Source of the DNA: an uncultured Bacteroidales bacterium
Lineage (GTDB): Bacteria > Bacteroidota > Bacteroidia > Bacteroidales > Muribaculaceae
Assembly: GCA_945828175.1 (NCBI GenBank)
Contig: CALZQD010000014.1
Location: 1-14,458 of the forward strand
DNA: 14,458 bases
Reading direction: 5' to 3'
The translations under genes were made by a program, and so were the position numbers. Positions within the stretch are counted from its first letter, which is position 1. Each line of letters starts with the position of its first letter. Shown here piece by piece: positions 10,698 through 14,458 of this stretch. Below the pieces are notes generated by a model that searched no databases, was not told where the DNA came from, and saw nothing but the letters and a program-made list of their open reading frames with translations.

Positions 10698-10710
10698 AAT
10701 GCACAATTAT
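10677..10710 (+). repeat. TGCACAAT-type interspersed repeat, copy A (supplies the TerL start)
   Basis: A block of AATGCACAATTCACAATT-type units. On the minus strand it encodes the first residues of TerL, including the ATG at 10697-10695. Positions 10677-10707 are an inverted match (30 of 31) to 11229-11259. Confidence 0.85.
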
Positions 10711-10746
10711 TTGATTTAAAAGAACATAAAGGCTGAAGGTTTAATC

Positions 10747-10780
10747 AATGCACAATGCACAGTGCACAATTCACAATCAT
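10747..10780 (+). repeat. TGCACAAT-type interspersed repeat, copy B
   Basis: Same unit family and orientation as copy A (AATGCACAATGCACAGTGC, then ACAATTCACAATCAT). It is followed directly by the purine-rich module at 10781-10820. Confidence 0.8.
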
Positions 10781-10820
10781 GAACAGAAGGGCATAAGGGC
10801 AGAAGAACATAAGGTTTTAG
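10781..10820 (+). repeat. Purine-rich GAACAGAAG/AACATAAGG module, copy 1
   Basis: The run GAACAGAAGGGCATAAGGGC followed by AGAAGAACATAAGG recurs at 13986-14018 and, inverted and degenerate, at 14321-14371. Shorter fragments occur at about 10719-10738 and 11092-11104. Each copy sits beside TGCACAAT repeats, so the two seem to be parts of one mobile or amplified unit. It is not a credible coding sequence. Confidence 0.65.
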
Positions 10821-10826
10821 ACAATG

Positions 10827-10847
10827 TTCAACCCCGCCGGGGTTGAA
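10827..10847. repeat. Perfect hairpin TTCAACCCC-GCC-GGGGTTGAA
   Basis: A 9-bp perfect stem with a 3-nt loop. It is followed on the plus strand by GGGTTTTGTAGGGGC, the type of flank often seen with REP-like palindromes. On the minus-strand transcript there is no U-run after it, so I do not call it a terminator. Confidence 0.65.
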
Positions 10848-10871
10848 GGGTTTTGTAGGGGCGTCTTTCCA

Positions 10872-10888
10872 CGGGCGCGGTGCGCCCG
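10872..10888. repeat. Hairpin CGGGCGC-GGT-GCGCCCG
   Basis: A 7-bp perfect stem with a 3-nt loop, 24 bp after the previous hairpin and touching the first copy of the 56-bp direct repeat. Its GTAGGGGCG-type left flank resembles REP-like palindromic elements, but no REP-associated transposase lies in the window. Confidence 0.55.
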
Positions 10889-10944
10889 CGGTTAACAAGA
10901 TTTCGGGCCTCCGGCCTGAGTTTCAGCGGCTTGCTCAGCATCCG
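10889..10944 (+). repeat. 56-bp direct repeat, copy 1
   Basis: The first 40 bp (CGGTTAACAAGATTTC, then GGGCCTCCGGCCTGAG and TTTCAGCG) match copy 2 with a single mismatch. The last 16 bp are more diverged but still share CAGCATC. The core CGGGCCTCCGGCCTG is a near-palindrome. Confidence 0.85.
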
Positions 10945-10980
10945 CGGCTATGGTCGGGAGGAGGAGAGCGCGTGCGCCAG

Positions 10981-11036
10981 CGGTTAACAAGATTTCAGGC
11001 CTCCGGCCTGAGTTTCAGCGATTTACGCAGCATCTG
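10981..11036 (+). repeat. 56-bp direct repeat, copy 2
   Basis: Second copy, offset 92 bp from the first. Its core CAGGCC-TCC-GGCCTG is a perfect 6-bp hairpin. It is immediately followed by the first 9-bp tandem array. Confidence 0.85.
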
Positions 11037-11041
11037 ATTGG

Positions 11042-11086
11042 GTTGTCGGAGTTATCGGAGTTATCGGAGTTCTCGGAAGGGTCGGA
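11042..11086 (+). repeat. 9-bp tandem array GTTATCGGA, five units
   Basis: Five consecutive 9-mers ending in TCGGA: GTTGTCGGA, GTTATCGGA twice, GTTCTCGGA and AGGGTCGGA. The region is untranslated, between the 845-residue gene and terL. Confidence 0.85.
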
Positions 11087-11110
11087 CGGAAAAAGAACAG
11101 AAGATTAAAT

Positions 11111-11143
11111 CAATGCACAATGCATAATGCACAATTCACAATT
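11111..11143 (+). repeat. TGCACAAT-type interspersed repeat, copy C
   Basis: Same orientation as copies A and B. Positions 11115-11134 are perfectly complementary (20 of 20) to 11229-11248, giving a possible local stem with a 94-nt loop. Confidence 0.85.
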
Positions 11144-11148
11144 AATTG

Positions 11149-11213
11149 GGTTATCGGAGGCTATCGGAGTTATCGGACTTGTCGGACTTGTCGGACAAGG
11201 TCGGACGGGTCAG
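11149..11213 (+). repeat. 9-10 bp tandem array (TTATCGGA/CTTGTCGGA), seven units
   Basis: Seven consecutive units of 9 or 10 bp: GTTATCGGA, GGCTATCGGA, GTTATCGGA, CTTGTCGGA twice, CAAGGTCGGA and CGGGTCAGA. It has the same unit family as 11042-11086 but drifts towards GTCGGAC, and lies between repeat copies C and D. Confidence 0.85.
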
Positions 11214-11228
11214 ACGGGGTGGGCGACG

Positions 11229-11262
11229 ATTGTGCATTATGCATTGTGAATTGTGCATTGAT
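11229..11262 (-). repeat. TGCACAAT-type interspersed repeat, copy D, inverted (ends the 845-residue gene)
   Basis: An inverted copy of the family. Read on the minus strand it encodes the last residues (CTIHNA) and the TAA stop of the 845-residue protein. Positions 11229-11259 are the inverted partner of copy A with one mismatch in 31. Confidence 0.85.
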
Positions 11263-13774
11263 GCAGGTGTAGGCGGATGAGGTGGAGGGCGAGGCGCGAG
11301 GCGGTGGTGGCGGTGAGGGTGACGGTGTAGCGGGCGGCGGCGGGGCCGAGGTTGCGGAGGGTGAGCGGTGCGCCGAGGCGGCCTTCGCTGTCGAAGGCGG
11401 CGGTGGGGGCTGCGGCGGGGTTGAGCGATGAGTGGCGGGTGAGCGAGCGGGTTCCCCGGATGTTGGCGGCGCCGATGTCGGCGTCGAGGGCGGCGACGAC
11501 GGCTGGACGGCGGCCAGGGGTGTCGAGGGTGACGCTCCAGGCGATGTCGGTCGAGGCGGGCGCGGTTTCGTTGACGAGGCTGACGACGGTGCTGTCGGTG
11601 GCGGCATATGCTTCGGCTGTGGCGTCGTCGGCGACGATGCCGGTGAGGGCGGGGAGGCTGCGGGTGTAGCGCCCGCGGTCGCGGTCGGGACAGATGACGG
11701 TGGCGTTGCCGTCGGCGCCGCCGAGGCAGATGAGTTCGCGGCGCAGGGCTATCCAGGCGAGGGCGGTGGCGTCGATGCCGTCGGCGATGGTTTCGGCGGA
11801 GGAGGAGGTGACGCGGATGAGCTGCCCGGCGTTTGTCAGGGCGTAGACTTTGCCGTCGACCGAGGCTGTGGCGGCCTGTGAGGCGACGGTGCGGCGGTCG
11901 ATTTCGAGGAGGTTGGCCTCGCGGCCGTCGGGGCCGGTGAGGGCGAGGGTGTGGATGCCGCTGTCGGCGAAGACGGTGAAACGCTGCTGTCGGATGGTGA
12001 GTGCCGAGCGGTTGTAGCGGCTGACGGCCAGGGCGTTGACGCGGCCGCGGGAGAGGTCGGCCACGGCGATGGCGCTCAGGGGCGAGAGGCTGCGGGCGAC
12101 GGCCATCGCGGAGGGGAAGGAGTGGGTGGCGGGGCGCTCGGCGGGGATGACATAGGCTTCGGCGACGTCGGCGAGGGCGAAGGGGCGCAGCGACGGGTGG
12201 ACGTAGACGGCCATGTCACCGGCGACGCGGGTGAGGTCGAAGGTCTGGGTGACAGGGTCTTCGCCTTCGACCGAGAGGCAGACGGTCATCTTCGAGGCGC
12301 GAGCCGAGGGGTAGCAGATGACGGGGCTGAAGAGCTCGGGGGCGTCGCCGTCGCCCGAGGCGAGGCTGACGACCGACTCCTCGGGGTCGGCGGTCGAGGC
12401 GGTGAGGTCGGTCCAGACGGCTGCGCGCCAGCGTTTTGCCTTGGTACTGACGGCAAACGAGCGAGCCGACCAGCCTTTGAAGAAGCGCTGGGTGAGGTCG
12501 CCCCAGACGGTTGTGTCGCCCGAGGCGACGACGGTGCGGGCCGAGAACGAGTGCGGCGCGGCAAACATCAGGTTCTTGTCCCGGCGCGGGATGAAGGGGG
12601 TGGCGAGTGCGCGGCTGACGGCGCGGCTCTCGTCGGCGGCTGTGGCAGAGGAGGTGGCGGTGAGGGTCAGGGTCGAGCCCCCGGCCGAGGCGAAGGGGTC
12701 GCTGACGGAGAGCACGGGGCGCTCGAGTGTGTCGAGTCGGGCGATGCTCTCGCGGAGGAGGGTCTCGGCGGCGCGGGCTGTCGAGGAGGCGAGTCCGCGC
12801 ATGGTGCCGGGCCAGGAGGCGCGCATGACGGTCTTGTCGGTGGTGCTTCGGATGACGGCCGAGCAGCGGGCGGCGAGGGCGAAGTCGACGGGATGGTACT
12901 GCGGGGTGACGAAGAGGCGCAGCTGTGCGGCGGCAGCGGCGGCGCGGGGTGCGAGCGCGTGTGGTGGGATGGTGAGGCGGATGCGGAAGGTGTCGGCCGA
13001 GATGTTGACGGGGTAGGTCATGGCCATGTCGTCGGAGCGCAGGTCGATGGAGTCGGTGAGCTGCGTGCCCGCGGGTAGCGAGACGACGACGGGCGGCGAG
13101 ACGTAGATGACGGTCGAATCGGCGTCGTAGAGGCGGTAGCGGCAGATGACGGGCTGGAAGAAGGCGCCGTCGGCGGCGGCCTGGCGGGCGAGGTCTTCGT
13201 AGGCGTCGTTCATGGCCTCGGTGACGCGGGCGCGCTGGGCGGTGTCGACATAGGTCTTGCCCTCGGCAAAGCTCTTGTCGAGGCGTATGGGGGCGATGGT
13301 GGCGACGGCTTTGGCGGCGGTCAAGGCGGTGATGCCGACTTCGGGGAAGACTGTGTCGGGTGCGATGACGGCGACGTCGTCGGGTGTGTCGCCGAAGATG
13401 ACGGTGGTGGGGCCGGCGTCGGTCATGACGGTGAGGCGTCGGCCTGCGGCGGTGGCGCAGAGGGGTTCGGCACCGAGGGTGGCGATTTCGACGGGCTCGG
13501 GCATCCATTGCGAGAGGTCGAGCGTGGCGAGGGTCTTGCCTGAGGCTACGGCGAGCAGGCGCCGGCCGTCGCCGAGGGTGACGACGGCGAGAGGACGGTA
13601 GCTGCCGGCGGCGACAGGTGCGGGTGGGCCGACGGGGACGAGTTCGGGTGCGCCGGCGGGCGACGGACGGAGGGTGGGGCAGACGGTGATGCGGCAGTCG
13701 GGGGCTTCGCCGTCGGGATGCGAGAGGCCTGCGGCGACGCATATGTCGGCAGGGTGTGATGCTGTGTTTCTCAT
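11237..13774 (-). CDS. Large phage structural-like protein (probable virion/tail-associated, beta-rich)
   Basis: An 845-residue protein I cannot assign to a named family with certainty. It is beta-rich, with repeated short strands suggesting a propeller-like fold, notably about 60-160 and 560-700. Segments SPVICYPSARASKMTV (483-498), HSFPSA (551-556) and RFTVFADSGIHTLAL (598-612), each in this order, resemble from memory a large protein of Bacteroides prophages with 'VFTTEGIWALEV'-like strings. That suggests a virion or tail role, as does the neighbouring terminase. There is no signal peptide or membrane segment. The start ATG at 13774-13772 has no Shine-Dalgarno sequence but lies downstream of a plausible promoter. 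The C-terminus CTIHNA comes from a repeat, so the original end may be lost. GC is extreme (78% over 11281-11340, counted by hand), which also opens long antisense frames; the amino-acid make-up and family resemblance support this frame. A non-phage surface protein remains possible. Confidence 0.7.
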   Translation of the reverse strand: MRNTASHPADICVAAGLSHPDGEAPDCRITVCPTLRPSPAGAPELVPVGPPAPVAAGSYRPLAVVTLGDGRRLLAVASGKTLATLDLSQWMPEPVEIATLGAEPLCATAAGRRLTVMTDAGPTTVIFGDTPDDVAVIAPDTVFPEVGITALTAAKAVATIAPIRLDKSFAEGKTYVDTAQRARVTEAMNDAYEDLARQAAADGAFFQPVICRYRLYDADSTVIYVSPPVVVSLPAGTQLTDSIDLRSDDMAMTYPVNISADTFRIRLTIPPHALAPRAAAAAAQLRLFVTPQYHPVDFALAARCSAVIRSTTDKTVMRASWPGTMRGLASSTARAAETLLRESIARLDTLERPVLSVSDPFASAGGSTLTLTATSSATAADESRAVSRALATPFIPRRDKNLMFAAPHSFSARTVVASGDTTVWGDLTQRFFKGWSARSFAVSTKAKRWRAAVWTDLTASTADPEESVVSLASGDGDAPELFSPVICYPSARASKMTVCLSVEGEDPVTQTFDLTRVAGDMAVYVHPSLRPFALADVAEAYVIPAERPATHSFPSAMAVARSLSPLSAIAVADLSRGRVNALAVSRYNRSALTIRQQRFTVFADSGIHTLALTGPDGREANLLEIDRRTVASQAATASVDGKVYALTNAGQLIRVTSSSAETIADGIDATALAWIALRRELICLGGADGNATVICPDRDRGRYTRSLPALTGIVADDATAEAYAATDSTVVSLVNETAPASTDIAWSVTLDTPGRRPAVVAALDADIGAANIRGTRSLTRHSSLNPAAAPTAAFDSEGRLGAPLTLRNLGPAAARYTVTLTATTASRLALHLIRLHLHQCTIHNA

Positions 13775-13802
13775 ATTATAATAGATGTGTTGATCGAAAG
13801 GC

Positions 13803-13830
13803 TCGATGCTGCAAACATCGACGCTGCAAA
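13803..13830 (-). repeat. 13-bp direct repeat overlapping the promoter of the 845-residue gene
   Basis: On the minus strand TTTGCAGCGTCGA and TTTGCAGCATCGA lie 15 bp apart start to start, differing at one base. The first copy begins with the TTTG of the -7 box. They could be paired operator half-sites or a duplicated initiation region. Confidence 0.5.
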
Positions 13831-13834
13831 GTTA
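13827..13834 (-). promoter_or_regulatory. Putative Bacteroidetes -7 promoter box for the phage-like genes
   Basis: TAACTTTG on the minus strand matches TAnnTTTG exactly and lies 52 bp upstream of the ATG of the 845-residue gene. The expected -33 TTTG is weak: the nearest (in ATTTTGG) is 26 bp away instead of about 20. A 5-bp-stem hairpin CGGCC-TCAT-GGCCG (13838-13851) sits between. Transcription would start near 13820. Confidence 0.45.
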
Positions 13835-13890
13835 ATACGGCCTCATGGCCGATTTACTACCAAAATCGTGAGAGAATGCAATTTTAGAAA

Positions 13891-13941
13891 TTCACAATGC
13901 ACAATTCACAATGCACAATTCACAATGCACAATTCACAATT
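13891..13941 (+). repeat. 14-bp tandem TGCACAAT repeat, copy E
   Basis: Three perfect copies of TTCACAATGCACAA (13891-13904, 13905-13918, 13919-13932) plus a partial unit. A further ACAATGCACAATCA follows at 13970-13983 after the small hairpin CTTCGC-AA-GCGAAG (13942-13955). Confidence 0.9.
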
Positions 13942-13985
13942 CTTCGCAAGCGAAGCGCTAAAGCGATAACACAATGCACAATCAA

Positions 13986-14018
13986 GAACAGAAGAACATA
14001 AGGGCAAAAGAACATAAG
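13986..14018 (+). repeat. Purine-rich GAACAGAAG/AACATAAGG module, copy 2
   Basis: GAACAGAAGAACATAAGGGC followed by AAAAGAACATAAG, directly after TGCACAAT units, in the same order as at 10747-10820. Confidence 0.65.
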
Positions 14019-14041
14019 TTTTTTGTATTGCGGGGAGGGGC

Positions 14042-14264
14042 AGCGTCTTGCAGACGCTAAGCCATCTTTGGCGCCTAACCGCGCAGGCCGGCGCCGGTGC
14101 GCCTCGGCCTACGCGGCTACCGGTAAAATCATCGCCAGCAGGCGATAGCCGCGGTTCGCCGCGGCGTCGGATGATATGGAGGTACGGCTTTAGCCGTAGT
14201 GTGCTGATTACCTTAGTTTTAGCTGCAAGAGCTGAAGCCCTTGCTCCATGCCGCGCGATCGCGC
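14042..14264. repeat. Chain of short perfect hairpins (possible palindromic mosaic element)
   Basis: Within about 220 bp are AGCGTCT-TGC-AGACGCT (14042-14058), GGCGC-CGGT-GCGCC (14090-14103), ATCGCC-AGCA-GGCGAT (14131-14146), GCCGCGG-TTCG-CCGCGGC (14148-14165), TACGGC-TTTA-GCCGTA (14183-14198) and the palindrome GCGCGATCGCGC (14253-14264). There is no credible ORF. It could be a mosaic of REP-like elements or a structured RNA; the tail CAGCCCTACAAG (inverse of the TTGTAGGG flank) favours REP-like mosaics. Confidence 0.6.
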
Positions 14265-14285
14265 AGCCCTACAAGTCCTGCCCCG

Positions 14286-14319
14286 ATTGTGCATTGTGAA
14301 TCGTGCGTCGTACATTGAT
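14286..14319 (-). repeat. TGCACAAT-type interspersed repeat, copy F, inverted and degenerate
   Basis: ATTGTGCATTGTGAATCGTG followed by CGTCGTACATTGAT is an inverted, partly decayed copy of the family at the right edge of the hairpin chain. It is the opposite orientation to copy E. Confidence 0.75.
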
Positions 14320-14320
14320 T

Positions 14321-14371
14321 AACTCTTGTGTTCTTGTGTCCTTCTGTCTTATGTTCCTTCTTGTGGCTGTT
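14321..14371 (-). repeat. Purine-rich module, copy 3, inverted and degenerate
   Basis: The plus strand is pyrimidine-rich with units TTCTTGTG, CCTTCTG and TTATGTTCC. Its complement carries GGAACATAAGACAGAAGG, matching the module at 10781-10820 and 13986-14018. Confidence 0.55.
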
Positions 14372-14405
14372 AAAAGTCTGAAAAAACCTTAAAAACTTAT
14401 ATTAA

Positions 14406-14439
14406 TTGTTGCAATCGACGAAAATAAAACTTATCTTTG
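14406..14439 (+). promoter_or_regulatory. Bacteroidetes-type promoter pointing off the right edge
   Basis: The -7 box TATCTTTG (14432-14439) matches TAnnTTTG. A TTGTTG stretch (14406-14411) places a -33 TTG 20 bp upstream, within the normal 19-21 bp spacing. The region is AT-rich and directly precedes the window end, so a plus-strand gene, divergent from the phage-like genes, probably starts just outside. Confidence 0.6.
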
Positions 14440-14458
14440 GCGGTGATACCATAGAAAA

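Noticed and set aside
10827..10847. Intrinsic terminator after the 845-residue gene
   Set aside because: The stem is perfect, but no U-run follows on the minus-strand transcript, and it lies about 390 bp after the stop.
10716..10898. Short minus-strand frame of 60 codons in the intergenic repeats
   Set aside because: Its protein is a translation of the repeats (DCELCTVHCAL), with no ribosome site.
11951..13078. Long plus-strand open frame of 375 codons inside the 845-residue gene, and similar arginine-rich frames of 508 codons on the minus strand
   Set aside because: Compositions (glycine/aspartate/valine-rich or arginine/proline-rich) are what high-GC DNA yields out of frame; no motif or start signal supports them.
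13787..13969. Short plus-strand frame of 60 codons upstream of the phage-like genes
   Set aside because: More than half is repeat translation (QCTIHNAQFTMHN); it overlaps the promoter of the opposite gene.
13891..13983. CRISPR-like array
   Set aside because: Units are 14 bp in direct tandem with no unique spacers and no cas genes nearby.
14041..14280. tRNA or known RNA gene in the hairpin chain
   Set aside because: No cloverleaf with the expected T-loop, anticodon stem and acceptor pairing could be drawn; the stems are independent short hairpins.

Overview
The window looks like chromosomal DNA of a GC-rich gut Bacteroidales. It carries a PorU-type sortase of the type IX secretion system (confined to Bacteroidota), promoters with the Bacteroidetes -7 box TAnnTTTG, mostly genes without Shine-Dalgarno sequences, and a large-terminase type that I recall from Bacteroides prophages. 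I cannot name a genus. All seven genes I can support lie on the minus strand, so the operon reads from high to low coordinates.

Right end (13775-14458): no gene. It holds a putative promoter for the minus-strand genes, a chain of hairpins, short interspersed repeats in both orientations, and near the right edge a well-formed promoter pointing rightwards to a gene outside the window.

Phage-derived block (8859-13774): an 845-residue protein that resembles large virion/tail-associated proteins of Bacteroides prophages, then a complete phage-type terminase large subunit. No portal, capsid, protease or integrase is present. The 529-bp gap between them is packed with repeats: TGCACAAT-type units, two 9-bp tandem arrays, and a 56-bp direct repeat with a palindromic core. 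One repeat copy encodes the last residues and stop of the 845-residue protein. An inverted copy (30 of 31 positions) supplies the start codon of the terminase.

Cell-envelope pair (4580-8820): a membrane-anchored GH25 muramidase followed by PorU, separated by 23 bp that contain a hairpin. The muramidase could be a housekeeping enzyme or a remnant lysis gene of the phage block; the sequence does not decide.

Restriction block (1-4568): hsdR, hsdM and hsdS of a Type I system (probably the EcoEI/EcoAI-like IB class) starting 11 bp after porU. The genes are tightly packed (5-bp gap, then a TAATG overlap) and should be co-transcribed. hsdS is cut off by the left edge after 140 codons. Its first DNA-recognition domain is much more AT-rich than the rest, as expected for an exchangeable specificity module.

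No complete new system is evident. The most unusual signals are the repeat-built junction between the two phage-like genes, which could form a long-range RNA helix over the terminase start, and the survival of two intact phage genes without the rest of a phage.
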